NCBI GenBank assembly: GCA_016711925.1
Contig: JADJSA010000017.1
Span: 124,001 to 188,000 of the forward strand
DNA: 64,000 bases
Direction: 5' to 3'
DNA from: Candidatus Methylophosphatis haderslevensis
GTDB taxonomy: Bacteria > Pseudomonadota > Gammaproteobacteria > Burkholderiales > Rhodocyclaceae
Both the position numbers and the translations under genes were made by a program. Within the stretch, counting starts at the first letter, position 1; each line of letters starts with the position of its first letter. Below the pieces are notes generated by a model. The model had not been told where the DNA came from and ran no database searches. It worked only from the letters and a program-made list of their open reading frames with translations. Below, in pieces: positions 44,555 to 54,881 of this stretch.

Positions 44555-44932
44555 TGCGGTTCCTTTGCGTAGGCGAACAGGTGCGGGCGAGGCGGCGACC
44601 GCGGCCGGCAAATGCTAGCACGCACGGTGGCGCGTCCGGCTGACCGGCCGGTCCGCGTACCGGGCGCCCGCGACGATCCGGCCGGGAAGCCGCACCGGAT
44701 GGACGTTCCAGCCGGCCATGCCCTGCAAGCCAGTATCCATGGGCTCTGCGTGGCATGCAGGCCGGAGAGCGCCAATCCACGCGGTCCGCAGGCTGGCGCA
44801 GAAGAATTTTCCGTATCCCGCGCGATCACGCGCGAGAGTGCTGCTCCGGCTTGACGCGAGCGCGGGCCGAGCCGGGGGCAGGGTGTCGCCGGCAAGGTAG
44901 AATGCGGCGTTTCGGACTCGGGGAAACGCATC
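44555..44932. other. intergenic region before yebC with short repeat
   Basis: A 378-nt divergent spacer between the HerA-like gene and yebC. It includes a CATGGATACTGGCTTGCAGG-type motif on the minus strand (44698-44763), related to copies near 40040 and 52400. No gene is supported; the promoter of yebC should lie near 44850-44920 but no clear hexamers were seen. Confidence 0.5.
44698..44763 (-). repeat. short dispersed repeat (CATGGATACTGG family)
   Basis: Minus-strand GCCCATGGATACTGGCTTGC and GGGCATGGCCGGCTGGAACG match plus-strand 52396-52490 (CGCATGGATATTGGCTCTCC, GGGATGCCCGCCGGGAGATC) with the same order of short palindromes. Consistent with an intergenic palindromic repeat family. Confidence 0.5.
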
Positions 44933-45658
44933 ATGGCCGGTCATTCCAAATGGGCCAACATCCAGCACAGGAAGGGCCGTCAGGACGCCAAGCGCGGCAA
45001 GGTGTTCACCCGCGTGATCAAGGAAATCACGGTGGCGGCCAAGATGGGCGGCGGCGACCCGCGCGACAACCCGCGCCTGCGCCTGGCGATGGACAAGGCG
45101 CGCGAAGCCAACATGCCGAAAGACACCGTGGAGAACGCGATCAAGCGCGGCATCGGCCAGCTCGACGGCGCCAGCTACGAGGAAATCCGCTACGAGGGCT
45201 ACGGCATCGGCGGCGCGGCGGTGATCGTCGACTGCCTGACCGACAACCGCGTGCGCACCGTGGCCGAAGTGCGCCATGCCTTCACCAAGTACGGCGGCAA
45301 CCTCGGCACCGACGGCTCGGTGGCCTTCATGTTCAAGCACTGCGGCCAGTTGCTCTACGCGCCCGGCACCGCCGAAGACAAGCTGATGGACGCGGCGATC
45401 GAAGCCGGCGCCGAAGACGTGATCACCAACGACGACGGCTCGATCGAGGTGCTTACCGCGCCGAACGATTTCGTCGGCGTCAAGGAAGCGCTGGAGAAAG
45501 CCGGCTTCAAGGGCGAACTGGCCGAAGTGACCATGAAGCCGCTGAACGAAACCCCGCTCGTCGGCGACGACGCGGCGAAGATGCAGAAGCTGCTCGACGC
45601 CATCGAGTCGCTCGACGACGTGCAGGATGTCTACACCTCGGCGCTGCTCGACGAGTAG
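44933..45658 (+). CDS. yebC: YebC/PmpR-family regulatory protein
   Basis: Protein of 241 residues starting [18 protein letters not shown], the family signature. The conserved central [23 protein letters not shown] and the C-terminal [13 protein letters not shown] are present. Family members have been described both as transcription regulators and as factors that rescue ribosomes at proline stretches. It lies upstream of the ruv genes, the usual location. The polyproline GspC-like protein in this window would be a plausible client of the latter activity (speculative). Confidence 0.96.
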   Translation: MAGHSKWANIQHRKGRQDAKRGKVFTRVIKEITVAAKMGGGDPRDNPRLRLAMDKAREANMPKDTVENAIKRGIGQLDGASYEEIRYEGYGIGGAAVIVDCLTDNRVRTVAEVRHAFTKYGGNLGTDGSVAFMFKHCGQLLYAPGTAEDKLMDAAIEAGAEDVITNDDGSIEVLTAPNDFVGVKEALEKAGFKGELAEVTMKPLNETPLVGDDAAKMQKLLDAIESLDDVQDVYTSALLDE

Positions 45659-45682
45659 CCCGACCCACGCCAGGAGATCGCT

Positions 45683-46003
45683 ATGCTGATGACCACCACC
45701 CCGACCGTCGAAGGCAAGTCCATCCGCAGCTACCACGGTGTGGTAACCGGCGAGGCGATCATCGGCGCCAATTTCCTCAAGGACATGTTCGCCTCGATCC
45801 GCGACATCGTCGGCGGGCGCGCAGGCAGTTACGAGAAGACTCTGCGCAGCGCGCGCGAAACCGCCTTCGCCGAGATGGCCGAGGCGGCACAGGCTCTCGG
45901 CGCCAACGCGGTGGTCGGCATCGATCTCGACTACGAAGTGCTCGGCGAAACCAACGGCATGCTGATGGTGGCGGTCAGCGGCACGGCGGTAACCCTCGCT
46001 TGA
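45683..46003 (+). CDS. UPF0145/YbjQ-family protein
   Basis: Protein of 106 residues with the YbjQ_1 fold. [26 protein letters not shown] is followed by [26 protein letters not shown] and [24 protein letters not shown], the full family pattern. Members form pentamers and their function is unknown, with a proposed metal-binding role. An AGGAG site lies 7 nt upstream. It ends overlapping the ruvC start. Confidence 0.92.
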   Translation: MLMTTTPTVEGKSIRSYHGVVTGEAIIGANFLKDMFASIRDIVGGRAGSYEKTLRSARETAFAEMAEAAQALGANAVVGIDLDYEVLGETNGMLMVAVSGTAVTLA

Positions 46004-46533
46004 GCGAGGCGGTCCGGATTCTCGGCATCGACCCCGGCTTGCGGGTCACCGGCTTCGGCCTGATCTCCCGCAACGGCAATCAGCTTGGCTATCTGGGCAG
46101 CGGCTGCGTCAAGACCGACGCGGCGCAATCGCTGCCCGAGCGCCTGCGCACCCTGCTCGAAGGGCTGCGCGAAGTGATCGGCACCCATTGCCCGACCCAG
46201 GTGGCGGTGGAAAAAGTGTTCGTCAACGTCAATCCGCAATCGACACTGCTGCTCGGCCAGGCGCGCGGCGCGGCGATCTGCGCGGCGGTGCTGCACGCGT
46301 TGCCGGTGGCCGAATACACGGCGCTGCAGGTCAAGCAGGCGGTGGTCGGCAACGGCCACGCCGACAAGCAGCAGGTGCAGCACATGGTGCGCCGCCTGCT
46401 CGCGCTGCCGGGCGAGCCGAGCCCCGACGCCGCCGACGCGCTGGCCTGCGCGATCTGCCACGCGCACGGCGGGCAGGGTCTGGGCGCGCTGGCCACTTCC
46501 GGTTTCCGGGTCCGCAGCGGAAGGCTGGTCTGA
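46000..46533 (+). CDS. ruvC: Holliday junction resolvase RuvC
   Basis: Endonuclease that cleaves Holliday junctions brought by RuvAB, 177 residues. Catalytic residues are visible as [15 protein letters not shown] (first Asp), [23 protein letters not shown] (Glu) and [15 protein letters not shown] (two Asp). The start is taken as the TTG that overlaps the UPF0145 stop (TTGA), since no ATG or GTG is available before ILGIDPG. It continues into the next gene with a TGATG overlap. Confidence 0.95.
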   Translation: MSEAVRILGIDPGLRVTGFGLISRNGNQLGYLGSGCVKTDAAQSLPERLRTLLEGLREVIGTHCPTQVAVEKVFVNVNPQSTLLLGQARGAAICAAVLHALPVAEYTALQVKQAVVGNGHADKQQVQHMVRRLLALPGEPSPDAADALACAICHAHGGQGLGALATSGFRVRSGRLV

Positions 46534-47483
46534 TGCGCGTTGCCGAGCCGACCCTCGCCGCCCTGCCCAACCCGGTGCTGCGCTACCTCGCCGCCACGCG
46601 GCCGGCGTTTCTCTCGGTGACGCTGGTCGCCTGCCTGCTCGGGCTGGCCGTAGCGCATGCCTCGGGCGTCAAACTGGCGCTGCCGGCCGCGTTGTTGACG
46701 GTGCTCTTTGCGCTGGTTGCCCATGCCGGCGCCAATGTGATCAACGACTACTACGACGCCCTGAACGGCTCGGATGCCGCCAACGAGCAGCGCGTGTTCC
46801 CATTCACCGGCGGCAGCCGCTTCATCCAGAACGGCGTGCTCTCGCAACGCGAAACCGCGCGCTTCGGCTACGGCCTGCTGGCCGCGGTGGTGCCGGCCGG
46901 GCTGTGGCTGAGCCTGGGCGCCGGTCCCGGGCTGATCGTCATCGGCCTTGCCGGCCTGTTGCTGGGCTGGGCGTACTCGGCACCCCCGTTCGAGCTTGCC
47001 GGCCGCGGGCTGGGCGAACCGGCAATTGGCGCAAGCTGGCTGCTGGTGATCGTCGGCGCCGATTTCGTGCAGCGCGGCGCGTTCTCGTGGACGCCGCTGC
47101 TGTTCGGCACGCCGTTCGCGCTGCTGGTGGCGAACCTCCTGTTCATCAACCAGTTTCCCGATGCCGCAGCCGACGCGCTGGCCGGCAAGCGCACCCTGGT
47201 CGTGCGCGCCGGACCGCAGGAGGCGCGCTGGTTCTACCTGGCGATCTGCAGCTTCGCCTACGGCTGGCTGCTGTTGGTCATCGAGCGGCTGAACCTGCCC
47301 GGCAAATTCGCGGTCGCAGCCTTGCCGGTGCTGCTGACGCTGCGCGCCGGGCGCGAACTGCTGCTGCACGCCGACCAGCCGGCGCTGCTCGCCGGCCCGA
47401 TCAAACTGACTATCGGCTCGACCCTGGCGCACGGCGCGCTGCTTTGCGCCGCGCTGCTGGCCAGCGGCCACGCCCTGGCGTAG
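46533..47483 (+). CDS. UbiA-family prenyltransferase (MenA-like)
   Basis: Integral membrane prenyltransferase of 316 residues with about eight or nine TM helices. The two Asp-rich motifs are GANVINDYYDALNGSD and NQFPDAAADALAGKRTL, which bind prenyl diphosphate through magnesium. The layout is closest to 1,4-dihydroxy-2-naphthoate prenyltransferase-like proteins. Whether the host makes menaquinone is not shown here, so the acceptor is unknown. It starts inside the ruvC stop codon (TGATG), an unusual insertion between ruvC and ruvA. Confidence 0.88.
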   Translation: MRVAEPTLAALPNPVLRYLAATRPAFLSVTLVACLLGLAVAHASGVKLALPAALLTVLFALVAHAGANVINDYYDALNGSDAANEQRVFPFTGGSRFIQNGVLSQRETARFGYGLLAAVVPAGLWLSLGAGPGLIVIGLAGLLLGWAYSAPPFELAGRGLGEPAIGASWLLVIVGADFVQRGAFSWTPLLFGTPFALLVANLLFINQFPDAAADALAGKRTLVVRAGPQEARWFYLAICSFAYGWLLLVIERLNLPGKFAVAALPVLLTLRAGRELLLHADQPALLAGPIKLTIGSTLAHGALLCAALLASGHALA

Positions 47484-47490
47484 GAGGCCC

Positions 47491-48204
47491 ATGAGACCGT
47501 TCGCGCCTGCCGCCACGCCACTGAGCCGGCCGCCCGCCGCCGTGCTGTTCGACATGGACGGGCTGCTGCTCGACAGCGAGCGCGTCGCGCTGGGCATCAT
47601 GTCGGCGTGCGCAAGCGAACTCGGCCTGGTCTGGAACCCCGAGGTCGGCCTGCGCATCATCGGCCGCAACGTCGATGATTCCAACCGGATACTGCGCGAG
47701 CACTATGGCAACGACGCCCGGCTCGATGCCCTGCCTGCCGCGTTCCGCGCGCAATACGACCGCCACATCGACGATCATGCGATCCCGCACAAGCCCGGCG
47801 TGACGGAACTGCTCGACCTGCTCGATGCGCATGGCATCGCGCGCGCGGTGGCCACCTCGACCCAGCGCGAGCGGGCCGCGCGCAAGCTCGAACGCAACGG
47901 CCTGCTGCGGCGCTTCGATGTGCTGGTCGGCGGCGACGAGGTGGCGCGCGGCAAGCCGGCGCCGGATATTTTTCTGGCGGCGGCGCGCGCGCTCGATGTG
48001 CAGCCGTCGGCCTGCCTGGTGCTGGAAGATTCCAACAGCGGCGCGCGGGCCGGGCTGGCGGCGAACATGGCGGTGGTGATGGTGCCCGACCTGCTCGAAC
48101 CGGATGACGATGTGATCGCCATGGGCGCGCTGCGCCAGCCCAGCCTGATCGACGTCGCCGCCCGGCTCGACGCCCTGTTCAAACGCGAGAGGCTCGAAAC
48201 ATGA
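47491..48204 (+). CDS. HAD-superfamily phosphatase (beta-phosphoglucomutase-like)
   Basis: Protein of 237 residues in HAD subfamily I. Motif I is [14 protein letters not shown], motif [16 protein letters not shown], motif [14 protein letters not shown] and motif [15 protein letters not shown]. The cap-domain type resembles phosphoglycolate phosphatase or beta-phosphoglucomutase-like enzymes. Substrate not predictable. A strong TAGGAGG site lies 3-4 nt before the ATG. It overlaps ruvA by 4 nt. Confidence 0.92.
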   Translation: MRPFAPAATPLSRPPAAVLFDMDGLLLDSERVALGIMSACASELGLVWNPEVGLRIIGRNVDDSNRILREHYGNDARLDALPAAFRAQYDRHIDDHAIPHKPGVTELLDLLDAHGIARAVATSTQRERAARKLERNGLLRRFDVLVGGDEVARGKPAPDIFLAAARALDVQPSACLVLEDSNSGARAGLAANMAVVMVPDLLEPDDDVIAMGALRQPSLIDVAARLDALFKRERLET

Positions 48205-48779
48205 TCGGCCGCCTGACCGGCACCCTGCTGGAAAAGAACCCGCCGCAGATCACGCTCGACGTGCACGGCGTGGGCTATGAACTCGAAGTGCCGATGAGCA
48301 CCTTCTACAACCTGCCCGACGCCGGCGGCAAGCTCTCGCTGTTCACCCACCTGGTGGTGCGCGAGGACGGGCATTTCCTGTTCGGCTTCGGCAGCGAGGC
48401 CGAGCGCGCGGCGTTCCGCCAGTTGATCCGGATCACCGGGGTCGGCCCGCGTATCGCGCTCGCCCTGCTGTCCGGCCTGTCGGTCGGCGAACTGGCGCAG
48501 GCGGTGGCGATGCAGGAGACCGGGCGTCTGACCCGGGTGCCCGGCATCGGCAAGAAAACCGCCGAGCGCCTGCTGCTCGAACTGCGCGACAAGCTGCCCA
48601 GGAGCAGCGCCATCGCCAGCGCCGCCGCGCCGCCAAGCGAAGGTGCCGACGTGCTCAATGCCCTGCTCGCGCTGGGCTACAGCGAGAAGGAAGCGCTCGC
48701 CGCGATCAGGCAACTGGCGCCGGATGTCGGCGTTTCCGACGGCATACGCGCCGCGCTGAAGCTGCTTTCGCGGGTCTGA
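48201..48779 (+). CDS. ruvA: Holliday junction DNA helicase subunit RuvA
   Basis: RuvA tetramers bind Holliday junctions and load RuvB rings. The 192-residue product starts [27 protein letters not shown] (domain I). Tandem helix-hairpin-helix motifs follow ([20 protein letters not shown] and [22 protein letters not shown]), and a C-terminal domain III ends AALKLLSRV. The ATG overlaps the HAD gene stop, and the DUF4442 gene start overlaps its own stop by 1 nt. Confidence 0.97.
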   Translation: MIGRLTGTLLEKNPPQITLDVHGVGYELEVPMSTFYNLPDAGGKLSLFTHLVVREDGHFLFGFGSEAERAAFRQLIRITGVGPRIALALLSGLSVGELAQAVAMQETGRLTRVPGIGKKTAERLLLELRDKLPRSSAIASAAAPPSEGADVLNALLALGYSEKEALAAIRQLAPDVGVSDGIRAALKLLSRV

Positions 48780-49273
48780 TGTCCTCGCACAAACAGGGCT
48801 TTCTGCGCAACATTTCGCTCTCGGCCAACACCATCCGCCAGGGCATGAACCTGTGGCCGCCGTTCGTCGGCGCCGGCATCCATGTCGAATCGATCGCCGA
48901 GGATTTTCGCGCCGCGCGCGTGCGGCTCAAGCTGCGCTGGTACAACCGCAATTTCTTCGGCGTGCATTTCGGCGGCTCGCTGTTTGCGATGACCGACCCG
49001 TTCTTCGCCATCCTCGTCATGCACAACCTGGACCGCGACTACGTGGTGTGGGACAAGTCATCCGGCATCCACTTCAAGGCGCCCGGCCGCGGCACGGTGT
49101 GGGCGGACTTCTCGATCACCCAGGCGCAGATCGACGACATCCTCGCGCGTACCGCGGGCGGCGAGAAATACGAGCCCTGCTTCACGGTCGACGTGGTCGA
49201 TCGCGGCGGCAGCGTCGTCGCCACCATCGACAAGAAACTCTACATCCGGCGCAAGCCTGCGCCCGCCGGCTGA
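48779..49273 (+). CDS. DUF4442 (thioesterase-like hot-dog) protein
   Basis: Protein of 164 residues with the DUF4442 pattern: NLWPPFVGAGIHVESIAEDFRAARVRLKLRWYNRN, followed by GVHFGGSLFAMTDPFFAI and DKSSGIHFKAPGRGTVWADF. The fold is that of hot-dog thioesterases, but the natural substrate is unknown. It starts at the ATG overlapping the ruvA stop (TGATG), so it is translationally coupled to ruvA. Confidence 0.88.
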   Translation: MSSHKQGFLRNISLSANTIRQGMNLWPPFVGAGIHVESIAEDFRAARVRLKLRWYNRNFFGVHFGGSLFAMTDPFFAILVMHNLDRDYVVWDKSSGIHFKAPGRGTVWADFSITQAQIDDILARTAGGEKYEPCFTVDVVDRGGSVVATIDKKLYIRRKPAPAG

Positions 49274-49348
49274 GCAGGCAAACGCCTGCGGCCCGATCAG
49301 GCGCCTGGGATACAATCCGCCCATCTCATCGACACGCTCCCGAACCGC

Positions 49349-50425
49349 ATGGACCTCAGCCAGAAACGCATCGCGCAGATCGTGCTTGTTTCGTTCCTGC
49401 TGGCAGGTTGCCTGCTGGTTCTGCTGCCGTTTCTGGCTTCGATCCTGTTTGCCGCTGTCATCTGCATCACCACCTGGCCGATCTACGCCTGGCTGCGGCG
49501 CAAGCTGCGCCAGCGCGACTGGCTGTCGGCGCTGGCGATGACCCTGCTGCTGTTCCTGGTGATCCTGGTGCCGATGATCGGCCTGACCGCCGGGCTGGCC
49601 GACGGCATCTCGTCGGCAATCGACACCTTCGGCCCGGCCTTCGAGCGTGGCCTGCCGGCGCATCCGCCCGACTGGCTGCGAACCCTGCCGCTGGCCGGCG
49701 ATTCGATCGACGCCTACTGGCAAAAGCTGGCGCAGAGCCGCGAGGAGGTGATGAAGCTGCTGCGCCAGTTTTCGGAGCCGGCGCGCAATTTCGCGCTGCA
49801 GATCGGTGCGCTGTTCGGCCAGGGTTTGCTGCAACTGACGCTGGTGATCTTCATCGCCTTCTTCTTCTACCGCGACGGCGCGGCCATCATGCGGGCGCTG
49901 CGTACCGGCGCGCAACGGCTCGGCGGCGACCTCGGCACGCAGATGGTCGACCTGGCGCAGAACACCGTGACCGGGGTGATGCTGGGCATCGTCGGCACCG
50001 CGTTCGCCCAGGCAGTGATCGCGCTGATCGGCTTCCTGATCGCCGGCGTGCCGGGCGCGGTGCTGCTGGGCGCCGGCACCTTCTTCCTGTCGATGGTTCC
50101 GATCGGCCCGCCGCTGCTGTGGGGCGGCGCCGCCTGGTGGCTCTACGACCAGGGCGATACCGGCTGGGCGATCTTCATGGTGGTGTGGGGCGTGGCGGTG
50201 ATCAGCAGCGTGGATAACTTCCTCAAGCCGATACTGATATCGCGCTCGGCCAGCCTGCCGATCCTGCTGATCGCGCTCGGCGTGTTCGGCGGCGCGCTGG
50301 CCTTCGGCTTCATCGGCATCTTCCTCGGCCCGACCCTGCTCGCGCTCGGCCACGTGTTGCTGCAGAGGTGGACGATGAAGGACGAGCTGACCGAGCGCCC
50401 GGCGCTGGAACTGCCGGAGCCATAA
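49349..50425 (+). CDS. AI-2E-family permease
   Basis: Membrane protein of 358 residues with about eight hydrophobic segments, of the AI-2E/UPF0118 family. Features are an N-terminal pair of helices, a helical soluble segment (about 85-150), and the conserved [63 protein letters not shown] and [15 protein letters not shown] motifs. Members transport diverse substrates, including sodium in exchange for protons; the signal AI-2 is only one case. It ends 8 nt before ruvB. Confidence 0.92.
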   Translation: MDLSQKRIAQIVLVSFLLAGCLLVLLPFLASILFAAVICITTWPIYAWLRRKLRQRDWLSALAMTLLLFLVILVPMIGLTAGLADGISSAIDTFGPAFERGLPAHPPDWLRTLPLAGDSIDAYWQKLAQSREEVMKLLRQFSEPARNFALQIGALFGQGLLQLTLVIFIAFFFYRDGAAIMRALRTGAQRLGGDLGTQMVDLAQNTVTGVMLGIVGTAFAQAVIALIGFLIAGVPGAVLLGAGTFFLSMVPIGPPLLWGGAAWWLYDQGDTGWAIFMVVWGVAVISSVDNFLKPILISRSASLPILLIALGVFGGALAFGFIGIFLGPTLLALGHVLLQRWTMKDELTERPALELPEP

Positions 50426-50433
50426 CTGCGGTC

Positions 50434-51495
<1,062 letters not shown>

Positions 51496-51601
51496 CCCGC
51501 AATCTGGCGAACCGTGCCGCGCGTGCGGATCGCGCCAAGCGCCGAGCCGATCGGCGCTATGATCGCGCTGCGTTGCGGGCCGACAACCACAGGAGAAATC
51601 G

Positions 51602-52383
51602 ATGTCCCTGATCGACACGGAAATGCACGAGGCGATCGCGACGATCGTCATGAACAACCCGAAAAAGCTCAACGCGCTGAGCGAAGCGCTGATCGCCGAG
51701 ATCACTGCCGCGTTGGCAGGAGTTCCGGCACAAGGAGGTCCGTGCGGTGGTGCTTCGCACGCCACCCGGAACCAGGGTGTGGTGCGCTGGCCACGACATC
51801 AGCGAACTGCCCGACCGCGGACGCGACCCGCTCGGCTGGAGCGATCCGTTGCGCGTGCTGGTGCGCGCGATACACGAGTTCCCGGCGCCGATCATCGCGC
51901 TGCTCGAGGGCAGCGTGTGGGGCGGCGGCTGCGAAGTCGCGATGTCGTGCGACATTCTGGTTGCCACGCCCGAGGTGACCTTCGCCATCACGCCGGCCAA
52001 GCTGGGGATTCCCTACAACCTCGGCGGCGTGCTGACGCTGATGAACGCGATTCCGCTGCCGGTGGCAAAGGAGATGCTGTTCACCGCACAGCCCATCCCG
52101 GCCGCCCAGGCACTCAACCTCGGGGTCATCAATTACATCAAGGCCGGCGGACGAAATCGAGGCCTTCGTCTACCAAACCGCGCGGCATATCGTCGCCAAT
52201 GCGCCGTTGAGCATTGCCGTGATGAAGGAGGAACTGCGGCTGCTCGCCGGCGCCCGCTCGATCACCCCCGAGTTGTTCGAACGCATCCAGGGCCTGCGCC
52301 GCGTCGTGTACGACAGCCGCGACTATCAGGAAGGGCTCAACGCCATCCGCGACAAGCGCAAGCCGCAGTTCAAGGGCCAGTAA
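51602..52383 (+). pseudogene. scpB: methylmalonyl-CoA decarboxylase-like (ScpB), two apparent +1 frameshifts
   Basis: Crotonase-fold enzyme expected to decarboxylate (R)-methylmalonyl-CoA to propionyl-CoA. Frame one encodes MSLIDTEMHEAIATIVMNNPKKLNALSEAL and fails near 51720, where an extra G changes LAEFRHKEV to LAGVPAQGG. Frame two continues VVLRTPPG, CAGHDISELPDRGRDPL and EGSVWGGGCEVAMS to INYIKAG. A second extra G near 52146 shifts to frame three, DEIEAFVYQTARHIV, ending RKPQFKGQ. Corrected, it is about 259 residues and resembles E. coli ScpB throughout. Two indels in one gene mean either true decay or poor sequence. Confidence 0.85.
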
Positions 52384-52395
52384 ACCGGGCCGCTC

Positions 52396-52490
52396 GCAGG
52401 CATGCCCTGGAAGCCGCATGGATATTGGCTCTCCGGGATGCCCGCCGGGAGATCGCCGTTCCATGCGCCTCGCAGGCAAGTATCGGGTGG
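52396..52490 (+). repeat. short dispersed repeat (CATGGATATTGG family)
   Basis: Just after scpB, GCATGCCCTGGAAGCC, CGCATGGATATTGGCTCTCC and a GGGATGCCCGCCGGGAGATC segment match the minus strand of 44698-44763 in order. CCATGCGCCTCGCAGG resembles the unit at 40036-40145. It fills most of the gap between scpB and the ABM gene. Confidence 0.5.
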
Positions 52491-52548
52491 CGGTCCGGCG
52501 AGTCGGGCACGCGCCACCCGCCCCGACCCGCACAGGGGGGAGAATCGC

Positions 52549-52854
52549 ATGATCGTGACCGTATTCCGCTCCCGCCTGCGGCCGGAGCATGCCGACGAGT
52601 ATGCCGCCACGGCCGCGCGGATGAGCGAACTGGCGAGTGCGATGCCCGGCTACATTTCGCACAAGGGATTCACAGCCGCGGATGGCGAACGCGTGACCAT
52701 CGTCGAGTTCGAATCCGCGGCAACCCATCGGGCATGGGCTGTCGACGCCGCCCACGCCGCCGCCAAGCAGGCCGGGCGCGAGCGTTTCTATTCGGAGTAC
52801 AGCATCCAGGTGTGCGAGGTGCTGCGTTCGAACAGCTTCAGCCGCGAGGCCTGA
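52549..52854 (+). CDS. ABM-domain (antibiotic biosynthesis monooxygenase-like) protein
   Basis: Small protein of 101 residues with a single ABM ferredoxin-like domain: MIVTVFRSRLRPEHADEYAATAARMSEL, MPGYISHKGFTAADGERVTIVEFES and HRAWAVDAAHAAAKQAGRERFYSEY. Members are often small dimeric monooxygenases or haem-degrading enzymes; function here is unknown. A GGGGGGAG site lies 6 nt upstream of the ATG. Convergent with the cytochrome gene that follows. Confidence 0.88.
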   Translation: MIVTVFRSRLRPEHADEYAATAARMSELASAMPGYISHKGFTAADGERVTIVEFESAATHRAWAVDAAHAAAKQAGRERFYSEYSIQVCEVLRSNSFSREA

Positions 52855-52860
52855 GCCGGA

Positions 52861-53325
52861 CTATTCGATGCCGGTGAGCCGGCCCGCCGGAATCGCACCG
52901 TCGGAGCGGCCCTTGAGGTAGGCGTAGAGCCCGTCGATCCGGTCGGCGAGGAACGGGTGCGAGGGCATGCCCTTTTCGACCCGGCCATTGAGCACAGTGG
53001 TCTTCACCTCGTCGCGGCTCAGGCTCTTCAGCGATTCGATCAGCGACGGACCCACCAGCCCTTCCTGGCTCGGTCCGTGGCAGCGTTCGCAGGCGGCCGA
53101 GCGCCAGGCCTTCCAGCCGGCAAGCGTATTGGCATCCACCTTGCCATCGACCACTTGGTACAGCGCGCCAGCTGGCGCTGGCGTGGCCGCCGGTGCCGGT
53201 GTGGCCGGCGCGCCGATTGGCTTGGCGGCGGCGGGCGCCGGGACCGGCTTGTCGGCCGGCTTGTCGCATGCGGCGATCGACAGTGCCAACGCCGCCGCTG
53301 CGGCGATACCAGTTTGTTTGGGCAT
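52861..53325 (-). CDS. c-type cytochrome lipoprotein
   Basis: Membrane-anchored monohaem cytochrome c of 154 residues. Signal and lipobox are MPKQTGIAAAAALALSIAAC. An Ala/Pro-rich linker (about 20-65) follows, and then the haem domain with CERCHG and a distal Met in EKGMPSHPF. The linker lets the haem domain reach partners in the periplasm. The start is set at the lipoprotein signal; an upstream extension is not supported. Electron donor and acceptor are unknown. Confidence 0.9.
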   Translation of the reverse strand: MPKQTGIAAAAALALSIAACDKPADKPVPAPAAAKPIGAPATPAPAATPAPAGALYQVVDGKVDANTLAGWKAWRSAACERCHGPSQEGLVGPSLIESLKSLSRDEVKTTVLNGRVEKGMPSHPFLADRIDGLYAYLKGRSDGAIPAGRLTGIE

Positions 53326-53474
53326 TGCGGTCTCCTCGTTATCGTTGGATTTGGCGTCGATGGTAGCCGCAACGGCGTCGGCGGAAGAACCGGCGCCCCA
53401 GGTCGACACAGGGTTTAACCCCTTGCGGCAGAATGCGGCGTTGAAACCCGCATCCTCACCACAAGGGAGTTGCC

Positions 53475-54881
53475 ATGTTCGCCACGCTTCGTGCCGCCGC
53501 CGTCGTCACTGCGGCCTCAGCAACCCTGCTCGCCAGCCCCGCCGCCCACGCCTTTTGCGGCTTCTACGTCGGCCGCGCCGACGCCAGCCTGTTCAACGAA
53601 GCCTCGCAGGTGATCGTGGTGCGCGACGCCACCCACACCGTCATCAGCATGCAGAACGACTTCAAGGGCGACGCCAGGGAGTTCGCGCTGGTGGTGCCGG
53701 TGCCGCAGGTACTGCAGCGCGGGCAGATCAACGTCGGCGAGCGAAAACTGTTCGAGCACATCGATGCCTATTCGGGGCCGCGGCTGGTCGAGTACTTCGA
53801 TCCCGATCCGTGCGCCCGGGCCGAGCGCGACCGGATGTTCAAGTCCCAGGTTGCTGCGGCACCGGCGGCCAAGCCCGCGGCACCAATGCAGGACAAGGCG
53901 CTCGGCGTCACCGTCGAAGCCCAATACACTGTCGGCGAATACGACATCGTGATTCTCTCGGCCAAGGAGTCCGACGGCCTGGAAACCTGGCTCACCCAGA
54001 ACGGTTACCGCATACCGCGCGGCGCCTCCAAGGCCCTCGCCCCCTACATCCGCCAGAACATGAAGTTCTTCGTCGCCAAGGTGAACCTGGTGGAGCGCGC
54101 GAAGACCGGGCTGACCTGGCTGCGCCCGCTGCAGTTCGCGTTCGACAGCGAGAAGTTCATGCTGCCGATCCGCCTCGGCATGATCAACGCGCAGGGGCCG
54201 CAGGATCTGGTGATCTACCTGCTGACCAAGAACGGCCGCGTCGAGACCACCAACTACCGGACGGTGAAGCTGCCGGCCAACATGGATGTGCCGGTGTATC
54301 TGAAGAACGAGTTCCCGGCGTTCTACAAATCGCTGTTCGACGCGCAGGCCAAGCGCGAAAACCTGCGCGCGGTATTCACCGAGTATGTGTGGGACATGAA
54401 CTGGTGCGACCCCTGCGCCGCCGATCCGCTGTCGGCCGACGAACTGCGCCAGGCCGGCGTGTTCTGGCTCGACGGTCCCGCGGCTGCGCCCGGCTCGCCG
54501 CCGATCGCACCGCCGCCGGCCGGCGTCATGCCGCGCCGCATGCCGATGCCCGGCGGCGCGCATCAGGTGATGCTGACCCGGCTGCATGTGCGCTACGCGC
54601 CCGACACCTTTCCCGAAGACCTGATGTTCCAGGAAACCAAGGACCGCGAGAATTTCCAGGCGCGCTACGTTCTGCGCCACCCCTGGAAGGGCGATCCGAA
54701 CGCCTGCCCCGAAGCGCGCGGCTACCTCGACGCCGTCGCGCAGCGGCAGGAGAAGGAAGCGCAAACGCTGGCCTCGCTGACCAACTGGCGCATCGAGGAC
54801 ATCCGCGCCAGGATGAGCCTCAAGCCGCCGGCCCCGCGCAACTGGTGGGAGGGGCTGTGGAAGCAGGGCGGCGCGAAGTGA
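53475..54881 (+). CDS. DUF2330-family exported protein
   Basis: Exported protein of 468 residues with a signal peptide ending AAHA before FCGFYVGRADASLFNEASQVIVV, the hallmark of the DUF2330 family. Conserved downstream patterns include MQNDFKGDAREFALVVPVP, GLETWLTQNGYRIPRGASKAL and YVWDMNWCDPCAADPLS. A proline-rich insertion lies near residues 335-360. Function unknown. The next gene starts inside its stop codon and encodes an RnfD/NqrB-like membrane protein, so both may act together in the envelope. Confidence 0.9.
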   Translation: MFATLRAAAVVTAASATLLASPAAHAFCGFYVGRADASLFNEASQVIVVRDATHTVISMQNDFKGDAREFALVVPVPQVLQRGQINVGERKLFEHIDAYSGPRLVEYFDPDPCARAERDRMFKSQVAAAPAAKPAAPMQDKALGVTVEAQYTVGEYDIVILSAKESDGLETWLTQNGYRIPRGASKALAPYIRQNMKFFVAKVNLVERAKTGLTWLRPLQFAFDSEKFMLPIRLGMINAQGPQDLVIYLLTKNGRVETTNYRTVKLPANMDVPVYLKNEFPAFYKSLFDAQAKRENLRAVFTEYVWDMNWCDPCAADPLSADELRQAGVFWLDGPAAAPGSPPIAPPPAGVMPRRMPMPGGAHQVMLTRLHVRYAPDTFPEDLMFQETKDRENFQARYVLRHPWKGDPNACPEARGYLDAVAQRQEKEAQTLASLTNWRIEDIRARMSLKPPAPRNWWEGLWKQGGAK

